From Propionibacteriales bacterium (GTDB lineage Bacteria; Actinomycetota; Actinomycetes; Propionibacteriales; Propionibacteriaceae): a DNA stretch of 8,186 bases. Positions 1 through 6,272 of the stretch are shown here, piece after piece; within the stretch, counting starts at the first letter, position 1, and the number at the start of each line of letters is the position of its first letter. The DNA is taken from the NCBI GenBank assembly GCA_017882655.1, contig JADGPB010000088.1:1-8186 (forward strand), in the 5' to 3' direction. The translations under genes and the position numbers were made by a program. A model generated the notes under the pieces. It was not told the origin of the DNA. It did no database searches and saw nothing but the letters and a program-made list of their open reading frames with translations.

Positions 1-80
1 GTCTGGTCAGGATTGCCTTGCCCCGTACAGGCGGACAACATCAGGATCAGCGCCGCCAGCCCCGCCATCCTGAGTCTCAC
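1..80 (-). CDS. N-terminus of a putative lipoprotein (cut by window edge)
   Basis: The first 26 codons of a minus-strand gene are visible, starting at GTG (80-78) and running off the left edge. The translation begins MRLRMAGLAALILMLSACTG: two arginines, a hydrophobic stretch and the lipobox LSAC, with cysteine at residue 18. This is the classic type II signal peptide for export and lipidation, so the product is probably a membrane-anchored lipoprotein. An AGGA sits at 91-88, seven bases before the GTG, which favours that start over the in-frame ATG at 68-66. The ATG would leave a short, uncharged n-region. The gene is divergent from the transporter gene at 496, and its leader contains the tandem repeats described separately. 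Nothing of the mature protein beyond about eight residues is visible, so its function cannot be named. Confidence 0.72.
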   Translation of the reverse strand, partial: MRLRMAGLAALILMLSACTGQGNPDQ

Positions 81-126
81 GCCGCGATCCTATGGGTCAG
101 GGCGGGGCGGCCCTTCGTGACTTATG

Positions 127-219
127 CCCGGCCGGCGCCGTGCACAACCTCAGGGACCGATACGGGGACACCCGGCTGACGCCGTGCACAACCTCAGGGA
201 CCCTAACGGGGCACCCGGC
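127..219. repeat. 44-bp-period tandem repeat, about 2.1 copies
   Basis: Two near-identical copies lie at 137-176 and 181-219. The first 22 bases are identical, including GTGCACAACCTCAGGGACC. A variable triplet follows (GAT or CTA), then ACGGGG, a one-base indel and CACCCGGC. By hand I count 36 matches over 40 columns. A CCCGGC at 127-132 precedes the first copy just as the one at 171-176 precedes the second, giving a 44-bp period. The core resembles, from memory, the common intergenic repeat containing GACAAGCTCAGGGACC seen in many high-GC genomes. That relationship is inference. The copies lie in the leader or promoter region of the lipoprotein gene. Confidence 0.8.
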
Positions 220-228
220 GTACGAGTG

Positions 229-418
229 CGGCGGGAGGCGGAGTACGTGCTGCACTGCGCAGCCTAGGAGGACCATCCGCCGCTCTCAGCCACCCGGAGG
301 TCTCGGAGGGAGTCCGCTCGTGTGTTGGCAACTGCCTCGGATTCCTCAGGACTCGCGGCGAGTCCCCCGCCCTCAGCCAAGACAGCGCGCAGTGCAGCAC
401 GTACGGAGCCTCGCGCCG
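229..418. repeat. Long imperfect inverted repeat (arms 229-260 and 387-418)
   Basis: The left arm 229-260 and right arm 387-418 are reverse complements at 28 of 32 positions, with a perfect 18-base inner core, GTACGTGCTGCACTGCGC (243-260), matched at 387-404. The 126 bp between them holds no plausible gene, but it does contain a small GGACTC/GAGTCC hairpin at 349-365. Possible identities are a MITE-like relic, a DNA cruciform or a long RNA hairpin. I see no convincing target-site duplication at the ends, so a mobile origin is only a guess. The inverted repeat itself is directly visible. Confidence 0.75.
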
Positions 419-491
419 GGCCTTCGCCCGACTGGCGAACCCGGCACGGCTGCGAGGAGCCCGTGCCCTAGCCTCGCCCCCGGAGAGGGGG
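416..491 (+). promoter_or_regulatory. Hairpin-dense putative 5' leader of the benE-like gene
   Basis: Four pairings can be drawn just upstream of the ATG at 496. P1 pairs CCGGG (416-420) with CCCGG (440-444) and TTCGCC (423-428) with GGCGAA (434-439). P2 pairs GGCACGG (443-449) with CCGTGCC (461-467), sharing two bases with P1. P3 pairs CGAGG (453-457), inside the P2 loop, with CCTCG (472-476) beyond P2, an H-type pseudoknot topology. P4 pairs CCCCC (477-481) with GGGGG (487-491) and encloses the purine-rich GGAGA of the ribosome binding region. It matches no riboswitch class I can recall. The region is very GC-rich, so some stems may be chance. Confidence 0.35.
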
Positions 492-495
492 ACGG

Positions 496-1656
496 ATGAG
501 GACGCTGCTGGCGGACCGCCACGCGTACGTGGCTGGCCTGGTCACCGCGGTCGTCGGGTTCACGAGCGCGTTCGCGGTGGTGCTCACCGGCCTGCGGGCG
601 ATGGGCGCGACCCCCGTACAGGCTGCATCGGGTCTCGCTGCCCTCTGCCTCACGATGGGGTTGGCGACGATCCTGCTCGCCGGGCGCTACCGGATCCCGA
701 TCACGATCGCGTGGTCGACGCCAGGCGGGGCACTGCTGGCGGCGAGCCCGGCCCCAGCCGGCGGTTGGCCCACCGCCGTCGGCGCCTTCGTGGTGACGGG
801 GCTGCTGATCGTGGCCACCGCCGCCGTACCGGCCCTCGGCAGACTGATCGCCCGCATCCCCACCTCGATCGCACAGGCGATGCTGGCGGGCGTCATCGTG
901 CCGTTGTGCCTGAAGCCGGTCCTCGCGACCGCCACCTCACCGGGGCTGATGTGGCCGATCCTGCTCGCGTGGGTGGTCGTACTGCTCCTCGCACCGCGCT
1001 GGGCGACTCCGGCCGCGATCGCCGCCGCGTTCGTCGTGACCCTTCTTCATCTGAGCAGCGCGCCGCAGTTCACCGTCGGGTTCACCCTTGTCGCGCCGCA
1101 CTTCACGTGGCAGGCGGCGATCGGCATCGCGGTCCCCTTGTGGCTCGTGACGATGGCGTCGCAGAACGTGCCGGGGGTGGCGGTGCTGAAGTCGTTCGGG
1201 TACGAGACGCCGTGGCGGCCGACGCTGCTCGTCACAGGGATCGGTACGGTGATCGGCGCGTTCGCCGGCGGTCACGCGATCTGCATGGCCGCCATCAGTG
1301 CCGCCCTCGCCGCCGGTCACGACGCCGGACCGGACACGAGCCGGCGCTGGCGGGCAGCCATGACCACCGGGGTCCTGTACCTGTTCCTCGCCGCCGGCGC
1401 CGGTATCGTCACGGCGATCGTGCTCGCAGCCCCCGGCAGCTTGCTCCCCGCGGCCGCCGGGCTCGCGCTGGTCGGGACCCTCGCCGGCAGCATCCAGCAG
1501 GCCCTCGACGACGCGCGAGGTCGACTCCCGGCCGCTGTCACCTTCCTCGTCGCCGCGTCCGGCATCACCGTGCTGGGCATCGGCGGTGCGTTCTGGGCCC
1601 TGGTCGTGGGCGTCCTGCTCCGCCTCATCCTGGTTCGCCACCGCGCGACGGCATGA
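496..1656 (+). CDS. BenE family membrane transporter (benzoate/H+ symporter-like)
   Basis: This gene encodes a 386-residue, almost entirely hydrophobic protein with roughly ten or more membrane helices. That length is close to the usual size of the BenE family, whose characterised member is a proton-coupled benzoate importer in the cytoplasmic membrane. Family-like landmarks are AWSTPGGALL (72-81), IPTSIAQAMLAGV (121-133), ASQNVPGVAVLKSFGY (221-236) and GGHAICMAAISAA (258-270). The SQNxPG stretch resembles the substrate-binding region of the wider nucleobase/ascorbate-type fold. The ATG at 496 fits the family N-terminus (RHAYVAGLVTAVVGFTS) and follows a purine-rich GGAGAGGGGG tract that lies partly in a hairpin. 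The stop codon overlaps the start of the downstream kinase gene (ATGA), implying translational coupling. No aromatic-degradation genes are in the window, so benzoate as substrate is not established, and I leave the symbol blank. Confidence 0.85.
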   Translation: MRTLLADRHAYVAGLVTAVVGFTSAFAVVLTGLRAMGATPVQAASGLAALCLTMGLATILLAGRYRIPITIAWSTPGGALLAASPAPAGGWPTAVGAFVVTGLLIVATAAVPALGRLIARIPTSIAQAMLAGVIVPLCLKPVLATATSPGLMWPILLAWVVVLLLAPRWATPAAIAAAFVVTLLHLSSAPQFTVGFTLVAPHFTWQAAIGIAVPLWLVTMASQNVPGVAVLKSFGYETPWRPTLLVTGIGTVIGAFAGGHAICMAAISAALAAGHDAGPDTSRRWRAAMTTGVLYLFLAAGAGIVTAIVLAAPGSLLPAAAGLALVGTLAGSIQQALDDARGRLPAAVTFLVAASGITVLGIGGAFWALVVGVLLRLILVRHRATA

Positions 1657-2417
1657 TGGAGCCCGTGGATGAGATCGAGCTCGCCGGGGGCGGGATCAAC
1701 CGGGTCGTACGCGTCGGGGATGCCGTGCATCGCCCTTGCTCACCGTGGAGCCCGGCGACGCGGGAGCTGCTGAGCGTGCTCCGCGATGCCGGTCTGCCCG
1801 TACCGGCATGGCGCGGTACCGACGACCTCGGACGCGATGTACTCGACTACCTGCCCGGCGAGGTGGGGCATTACCCCTTGTCAGAGGCCGTACGGAGCGA
1901 TGCCGCGCTCGTCTCGGCCGCCCGGCTGCTGCGGCGCTTCCACGACGCGTCCGTGCCGCTCGTCGGTCGCGCCCTGCCGTGGCAGCTCGCGCCGCTGCCC
2001 GATGCCGAGGTCATCGTCCACGGCGACTACGCCCCGTACAACCTGGTCTTCTCTCGCGACCAGGTGGTCGGCATCTTCGACCTCGACTACGCACGGCCGG
2101 GGCCGAGGACGTTCGACCTGGCGTACGCGATCTACCGCTTCGCACCCCTCTCGAGCGCCCACGACGGCTGGGGCACGATTCCCGAGCGCGCGGCACGGGC
2201 GCGGCTGTTCTGCGAGTCGTACGGGCTCGACGCGTGCGATGTCGCGGAGTCGGTTGCCTCGGTCGTGCCGCGACTGCTCGGCCACGTCTCGTACATGCTC
2301 GAGGAGGCCGCGGCCGGCAATGAGGCGTTCGCGCGGCACATCGCGGAGGGGCATGCGGAGCTGTACTCGGACGACGCCGCGTACGTGACGGCCCACATCG
2401 CCGACTTCGGTGCCTGA
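1653..2417 (+). CDS. APH-family (aminoglycoside phosphotransferase-fold) kinase
   Basis: The product has 254 residues and belongs to the APH/choline-kinase-fold phosphotransferases, which move the ATP gamma-phosphate to a small-molecule hydroxyl in the cytoplasm. The Brenner motif HGDYAPYN lies at 123-130, with catalytic Asp125 and Asn130. The metal-binding segment FDLDYARPGP follows (Asp143, Asp145), then TFDLAY at 153-158. The N-lobe (NRVVRVGDAVHRPCSPWSPATRELL, about 16-40) matches a common actinobacterial subfamily in which an RP pair sits where a lysine might be expected. The whole protein contains no lysine, so Arg27 may replace the usual ATP-anchoring residue. The start is ATG 1653, overlapping the transporter stop; ATG 1656 and GTG 1665 are alternatives, none with a strong ribosome binding site, so coupling is likely. 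The substrate is unknown. Antibiotic resistance should not be assumed from the family name. Confidence 0.8.
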   Translation: MMEPVDEIELAGGGINRVVRVGDAVHRPCSPWSPATRELLSVLRDAGLPVPAWRGTDDLGRDVLDYLPGEVGHYPLSEAVRSDAALVSAARLLRRFHDASVPLVGRALPWQLAPLPDAEVIVHGDYAPYNLVFSRDQVVGIFDLDYARPGPRTFDLAYAIYRFAPLSSAHDGWGTIPERAARARLFCESYGLDACDVAESVASVVPRLLGHVSYMLEEAAAGNEAFARHIAEGHAELYSDDAAYVTAHIADFGA

Positions 2418-2526
2418 CCACGCCGCGGCTACGCTATTTGTCACGACATTCCGGCGAGTCCTGGGATGATGATGGGAATGCTGGTTCTTCGGGTACTAGC
2501 GTTGCTGGGGTCACGAGAGGACACGC

Positions 2527-2718
2527 ATGGCCACATATGGGGACACCGAGGACGTCTACGCGGACGCGCCGTCGGACTCGATCCATCAGGGCAGCGAGAT
2601 CGAGATCGACACGACGAAGCTCCCCGAGAACGAGGTCATGCCCGCCAGCTTCAACCCCGGCAAGGCGTACGCGGTCGACCCCGACGTGTCCCGCGACGGA
2701 CTCCCCACCTCGTCCTGA
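2527..2718 (+). CDS. Small acidic protein of unknown function (63 aa)
   Basis: This 63-codon gene begins MATYGDTEDVYADAPSDS and ends at TGA 2716-2718. I do not recognise its family. The case for coding is a GAGAGGA Shine-Dalgarno at 2515-2521, five bases before the ATG, and third positions that are almost all G or C, as in its neighbours. It has 13 acidic residues against three Lys/Arg, no signal peptide, no membrane segment and no cysteine, so it should be a soluble, highly acidic and perhaps disordered cytoplasmic protein. It lies 109 bp after the kinase gene and converges on the glycerol-1-phosphate dehydrogenase gene, with 18 bp between stop codons. The upstream gap has only weak promoter candidates, for example TTGTCA at 2438 with TGGGAT at 2462, or TACGCT at 2430. 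It could be transcribed on its own or by read-through from the kinase gene. Confidence 0.65.
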   Translation: MATYGDTEDVYADAPSDSIHQGSEIEIDTTKLPENEVMPASFNPGKAYAVDPDVSRDGLPTSS

Positions 2719-2736
2719 CGCCTCGTTGATCCTGCC

Positions 2737-4083
2737 TCAGGTCCAGAGACCTCCGGGGGCGAAGACCCCATCCACGAGCTCTTCGAACCATCCCGCTTCG
2801 CGCGCCAGGTCGAGGACTGTGTAGCGCGAGCGGTAGTACATGGCTTTCGGGAAGGTCGCCCTGACGTCCTCCGGAGCCAAGCCGATGTCCGACGGGGTCG
2901 CCGGCGCTCCCGCTGCGCGGAGCATCCCCTGCAGCGTTTTGGCCGGTACGAGCTGGGCCGTGATCCGGGGGCGCAGGGCATCCCAGGTCGCGACGAAGCG
3001 CTCGAGACGATCGCGGAGCCCTGCCCCGTCGACGTACTTCACCTTCGTCTCGTTCACCGCGTGGTCCGCGAGGGCGCCGGTGAACTTCGAGCGGATGTCG
3101 GCCTCGACGACGTCCCAGGGCGCCCAGCGCGCGACGGCCGCGTCGATGTCTAGGGCCGCGAGGTCGCGGGCGAGGAAGCGCTCGTAGAACGCGCTCATCG
3201 CGAGGGTGCCGATCGCGACCTTGCCGCCGTGCGACAAGGGCGGATCCCAGTCGGCGCCGAGGTGGTCGAGCTCCCAGAGGTGGCTGAAGTAGTGCTCGGC
3301 GCCCGAAGCGGGCCGAGTGCCTCGATAGACCTGCATCGCCAGGCCGGACAGGACGAGGCCGGAGACCAGACCTGCGTACGCGTCGGCGTCACCGGCGGCC
3401 AGAGCATCCGGACGGGAGAGGGCGTCGGAGACGCCGCTCTGTACGAGTTCCCAGGCGAGCGGGTCGATGGGGTCAAGGCCGACGGCGTCGGAGAGGATCC
3501 AGTCGGCACCGGCGGGGATCTTCGCGGACAGGTCGCCGTAGCCGGAAGCCACCATGCTGGGCGGAGCCGCGGCAGCCACGTCGAGATCGATGATCACCAC
3601 CAGGGGCGCCGGGCAGGGCATCGTCACCTTGACGCCCTCCGAGCTCATGGGTGCGCCGAAACCGGAGTAGCCGTCCATCGAGGCGGCCGTACCCACGACT
3701 CCGTACGGCTGTCCGAGCTGTCCGGACGCGAGTTTGACGAGGTCGTTGATCGTCCCCGAGCCGACAGCGACACCGAGCGCTCCGGAGTCGGCGAGCCGCT
3801 CGCGGATGATGTCGCAGTTCTCCAGTGCGGTGTATAGGACGGGATGTCCCGGGAAGATCATCGGGTCCAGCACCTCGACCCCGGCGGCGACCAGAGCGTC
3901 GTGGACGGCATGTCCCGCCGCTGCCCACGTACGGTCGTCAGCAACGACCAGGGCCGGCTTTCCGTCGGCGAAGAGCGAGGCCTTCAAGATCGTGCCGCTG
4001 CTGGCCAGGACTCCCCTGCCCACCTCGACGACCTCAGTGTCAGCGGCCGCTGCCAACCCGCGTGCGATGAGCTCGGTGGTCAT
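2737..4083 (-). CDS. AraM/EgsA-type sn-glycerol-1-phosphate dehydrogenase
   Basis: The 448-residue product belongs to the metal-dependent dehydrogenase superfamily that includes glycerol dehydrogenase and archaeal or Bacillus (AraM/EgsA) sn-glycerol-1-phosphate dehydrogenase. That enzyme reversibly reduces dihydroxyacetone phosphate to glycerol-1-phosphate with NAD(P)H. Visible landmarks are the dinucleotide-binding GSGTINDLVK (108-117), TAASMDGYS (132-140), GYGDLSAKIPAGADW (181-195, Asp184 a likely metal ligand), AEHYFSHLWE (262-271) and LSHGGKVAIG (283-292), which supply the histidine ligands. It is about 50 residues longer than Bacillus AraM, partly in the C-terminal YYRSRYTVLDLAREAGWF region. 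The start is ATG 4083, after a perfect AAGGAGA at 4095-4089. The frame stays open to 4371, but that stretch is hspR read in another frame. It begins 10 nt after hspR ends, so it probably belongs to the chaperone operon, which is unexpected. Exact substrate and metal are inferred. Confidence 0.85.
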   Translation of the reverse strand: MTTELIARGLAAAADTEVVEVGRGVLASSGTILKASLFADGKPALVVADDRTWAAAGHAVHDALVAAGVEVLDPMIFPGHPVLYTALENCDIIRERLADSGALGVAVGSGTINDLVKLASGQLGQPYGVVGTAASMDGYSGFGAPMSSEGVKVTMPCPAPLVVIIDLDVAAAAPPSMVASGYGDLSAKIPAGADWILSDAVGLDPIDPLAWELVQSGVSDALSRPDALAAGDADAYAGLVSGLVLSGLAMQVYRGTRPASGAEHYFSHLWELDHLGADWDPPLSHGGKVAIGTLAMSAFYERFLARDLAALDIDAAVARWAPWDVVEADIRSKFTGALADHAVNETKVKYVDGAGLRDRLERFVATWDALRPRITAQLVPAKTLQGMLRAAGAPATPSDIGLAPEDVRATFPKAMYYRSRYTVLDLAREAGWFEELVDGVFAPGGLWT

Positions 4084-4093
4084 GGTGTTCTCC

Positions 4094-4501
4094 TTAGCGG
4101 GCGATGGCCTTCGGGGCGCGGACGACGGTGCCGAGGTGGACGGCGTTGGTCGAGGCGGTGAAGAGCCGGGCTCCCGGAGGGGCGGCATGGGCCGCCCGGA
4201 GCTCTGCGGTGAGCTCCTCGACATGCTTCTGGAGCCCGTCGAGACGCAGCTCCAGCTCGAGGATGCGCTGTACGCCGTTGAGGTTGATGCCCTCGTCCTG
4301 CGACAGGTACTGGACCAGCCGCAGCCGGGCGACGTCGCGCAGCGAGTAGCGCCGGCCGCGTCCGCGCGCACGGGTGGGGACGACGAGACCGAGCCGGTCG
4401 TACGTGCGGAGGGTCTGCGGGTGCATCCCCGCTAGTCGCGCCGCCGTCGAGATCGGGAACAGGGGCGCGTCACGATCCAGGCGATCCGGCAGGTACTGCA
4501 T
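4094..4501 (-). CDS. hspR: HspR, MerR-family heat-shock repressor
   Basis: The 135-residue protein has a MerR-type winged-helix DNA-binding region at about 15-65 (ISTAARLAGMHPQTLRTYDR, then RGRGRRYSLRDVARLR). A family-typical SQDEGINLNGVQRILELE (67-84) follows, leading into a short coiled coil to about 104. In Streptomyces and Mycobacterium, HspR binds HAIR operators upstream of dnaK with DnaK as co-repressor, so heat shock titrates DnaK and derepresses the operon. The dnaK promoter is outside the window, so the operator cannot be inspected here. The ATG at 4501 lies one base after the dnaJ stop codon. Its GAGGAG ribosome binding site is inside the dnaJ 3' end, which indicates translational coupling. 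Its TAA stop abuts the ribosome binding site of the downstream dehydrogenase gene. Confidence 0.95.
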   Translation of the reverse strand: MQYLPDRLDRDAPLFPISTAARLAGMHPQTLRTYDRLGLVVPTRARGRGRRYSLRDVARLRLVQYLSQDEGINLNGVQRILELELRLDGLQKHVEELTAELRAAHAAPPGARLFTASTNAVHLGTVVRAPKAIAR

Positions 4502-4502
4502 G

Positions 4503-5654
4503 TCAGCTCCTCATCAGATGCGTACGAGGATTCGGCTCGGCCGCCAGCCGCTGGTACTCGGCCAACGCAGCCCTCGCCTGATCCGAGAGGTGCTGCGGCA
4601 CCGCGACCTCCACCGTGACGAGCATGTCGCCGGCATCACCGGGCTTGCCGACGCCACGGCCCTTGACCCGGAACGTACGGCCGTTCGGCGTTCCCGCGGG
4701 AACGCGCAGCCGGACCGTACCGTCAGCAAGCGTCGGTACGTCGATCTCGGCGCCGAGGGTCGCTTCGCTGTACGTCACGGGCACGGTCACCGTGAGCGCG
4801 TCGCCGTTGCGGCCGAAGATCGGGTGCGGCGTGACGTGGACCGTCACGTAAAGGTCGCCGGAAGCGCCGCCGTTCTCGCCCACGCCGCCCTTGCCCTTGA
4901 TCCGGATCCGCTGGCCGTCGTCGACACCCGCCGGGATCCGTACCTGCATCGTCCTCGTCGACCGGGCCCGACCCGTACCGGAGCACACCGGGCACGGCGT
5001 CTCGATGATCAGCCCACGGCCTCGGCACTGCCGGCACGGCTCGCTCACCGCGAACCCGCTCGACTGCGACGCCTGCATTCCCGAGCCCTGGCACGTTGGA
5101 CAGACCTGCGGCACCGTACCGGCCTTGGCACCGGTCCCCCGGCACGCGTCACAGGCGTCCTCGGACACCATCTGTACGCCGACGGTCACTCCGGCGGCCG
5201 CGTCCGCGAACGGGATCGCGACCTCGCCCTCGATGTCGCCGCCGCGCCGTGGGCCTCGACCGGACCGGCGTCCTGTCGGCTGCTGGCCACCGAAGAGGCC
5301 GCCGAACAGGTCGCCGAAGCCGCCCTCGCCGGAGTTGCGGAACAGGTCCTCGAGGTTGACGCCGGAGCCCTGGCCGGGCCGTCCGGGCTGGCCGCCACCG
5401 GGGAACCGGAAGCCTCCGCCGAACATGCTCCGCGCGTCGTCGTACTCCTTGCGCTTCACCGTGTCGGACAGCACTGAGTTCGCTTCGGAGATCTCCTTGA
5501 AGCGACGCTCCGACTCCTTGTCGTCGGGGTGCTGGTCCGGGTGGTTCTCCCGCGCCAGCTTGCGGAACGCCTTCTTGATCTCTTCCGGCTTTGCGTCCTT
5601 GGAGACGCCGAGGATCTTGTAGTAATCCTTCTCGAGCCAGTCCTTCGTGCTCAT
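4503..5654 (-). CDS. dnaJ: DnaJ (Hsp40) co-chaperone, type I
   Basis: DnaJ delivers unfolded substrates to DnaK and stimulates its ATPase. The 383-residue protein has the full type I layout. The J domain spans about 9-75, with the essential HPD at 38-40. A Gly/Phe-rich linker runs from about 77 to 125. Four zinc-binding CxxCxGxG repeats lie at 168-175 (CDACRGTG), 185-192 (CPTCQGSG), 207-214 (CRQCRGRG) and 221-228 (CPVCSGTG). Beta-sandwich substrate-binding domains follow to about 355. ATG 5654 is preceded by GGAGG at a five-base spacing. The gene starts 17 nt after grpE and ends one base before hspR. Actinobacteria usually have two DnaJ paralogues, and linkage to dnaK, grpE and hspR points to the DnaJ1 type. 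Nothing appears truncated. Confidence 0.96.
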   Translation of the reverse strand: MSTKDWLEKDYYKILGVSKDAKPEEIKKAFRKLARENHPDQHPDDKESERRFKEISEANSVLSDTVKRKEYDDARSMFGGGFRFPGGGQPGRPGQGSGVNLEDLFRNSGEGGFGDLFGGLFGGQQPTGRRSGRGPRRGGDIEGEVAIPFADAAAGVTVGVQMVSEDACDACRGTGAKAGTVPQVCPTCQGSGMQASQSSGFAVSEPCRQCRGRGLIIETPCPVCSGTGRARSTRTMQVRIPAGVDDGQRIRIKGKGGVGENGGASGDLYVTVHVTPHPIFGRNGDALTVTVPVTYSEATLGAEIDVPTLADGTVRLRVPAGTPNGRTFRVKGRGVGKPGDAGDMLVTVEVAVPQHLSDQARAALAEYQRLAAEPNPRTHLMRS

Positions 5655-5671
5655 CAGCGCCTCCTCTCTCG

Positions 5672-6241
5672 TCAGGTGAGCGAACCGGGATCGTCGGGTA
5701 CGGAGTCGTCGTCGTTGTCAGCAGGCTGCGTCGGCTCCTCGGTGGGGTCGGTCACCGAAACACGCGCTGGCCGGATGACCCGTCCTCCGAGAAGGTAGCC
5801 CGTCTGGAACACCTGCGCGCAGGTCGTCACGGAGTAGCCGGGCACCTGGACATGCATGAGCGCCTCGTGGATCTGCGGATCGAAAGGGTCACCGGCCGCA
5901 CCGTACGGCTCGAGACCGTACTTGGCGGTCACCTTCGCGACCTCGTCGGCGATCAGCTTCGTACCGTCGGTCAGCTCGTCGTGAGCCTTGGCGCCGTCGA
6001 TGCCGTCGAGCACGGGCAGCAAGTCGGCGATGACCGCCTCGATGCCGCGCTGGCGGGCGACGTCGCGGTCACGGTCGACGCGGCGTTTGTAGTTGACGTA
6101 CTCCGCCTGTACGCGCTGCAGGTCGCCGGTCAGCTCGGCGACGGCGGCGGCAAGGCTGACGTCGGTGTCGGGGGCGTCGTCGACCGGGCCGGTGACATCC
6201 CCATCACGTGCGTCGCCGTCAGGCACGAACTCTTCACTCAT
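5672..6241 (-). CDS. grpE: GrpE nucleotide-exchange factor
   Basis: GrpE acts as a dimer that releases ADP from DnaK. The 189-residue protein has an acidic, probably disordered N-terminus (1-28). A long helix follows, predicted as a coiled coil (about 30-65, LAAAVAELTGDLQRVQAEYVNYKRR). Next come the four-helix-bundle region and the C-terminal beta domain carrying the family signature QVFQTGYLLGGRVIRPARV (143-161). The tail (165-189) is acidic. ATG 6241 follows a GAGGAGAG Shine-Dalgarno in the minus-strand reading. It lies 85 nt after dnaK, a gap holding a strong hairpin, and 17 nt before dnaJ. The length is within the usual bacterial range. Confidence 0.95.
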   Translation of the reverse strand: MSEEFVPDGDARDGDVTGPVDDAPDTDVSLAAAVAELTGDLQRVQAEYVNYKRRVDRDRDVARQRGIEAVIADLLPVLDGIDGAKAHDELTDGTKLIADEVAKVTAKYGLEPYGAAGDPFDPQIHEALMHVQVPGYSVTTCAQVFQTGYLLGGRVIRPARVSVTDPTEEPTQPADNDDDSVPDDPGSLT

Positions 6242-6272
6242 ATCTCTCCTCGATCGCTGTCACAAGCCTAGA

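Noticed and set aside
127..219. CRISPR-like direct repeats
   Set aside because: There are only two copies, adjacent copies are separated by four bases rather than a spacer, and no cas genes are present.
229..300. A TPP-riboswitch-like GGGTGGCTGAGAG on the minus strand (around 283-295)
   Set aside because: The second conserved half of the TPP aptamer (the ACCTGA and GCGnAGGGA region) is not found downstream, so the match is a short coincidence.
92..499. A 135-codon plus-strand frame ending in an ATGA overlap with the transporter start
   Set aside because: It runs through the tandem and inverted repeats, is rich in Arg, Pro, Gly and Cys, lacks a ribosome binding site, and resembles no protein. 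The overlap appears coincidental.
711..1652. An N-terminal extension of the kinase overlapping the transporter gene
   Set aside because: The translated extension is Arg-rich shadow sequence. Kinase-like sequence begins only after the ATG at 1653.
2430..2467. Promoters for the small acidic gene (TTGTCA with TGGGAT, or TACGCT)
   Set aside because: Each candidate has only one acceptable hexamer or a poor partner, and such matches are expected by chance.
2739..2752. A small AGGTC/GACCT hairpin at the convergent gene ends
   Set aside because: It has only five base pairs, overlaps the dehydrogenase stop codon and has no U-tract, so it is too weak to call a terminator.
4084..4371. An N-terminal extension of the glycerol-1-phosphate dehydrogenase
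   Set aside because: The extension is the hspR coding region read in another frame. The perfect AAGGAGA just before ATG 4083 and the family N-terminus support the shorter protein.
4374..5477. A 367-codon plus-strand frame opposite dnaJ
   Set aside because: It is a shadow of dnaJ, with Arg/Pro/Ala-rich low-information composition and no ribosome binding site or recognisable domain.
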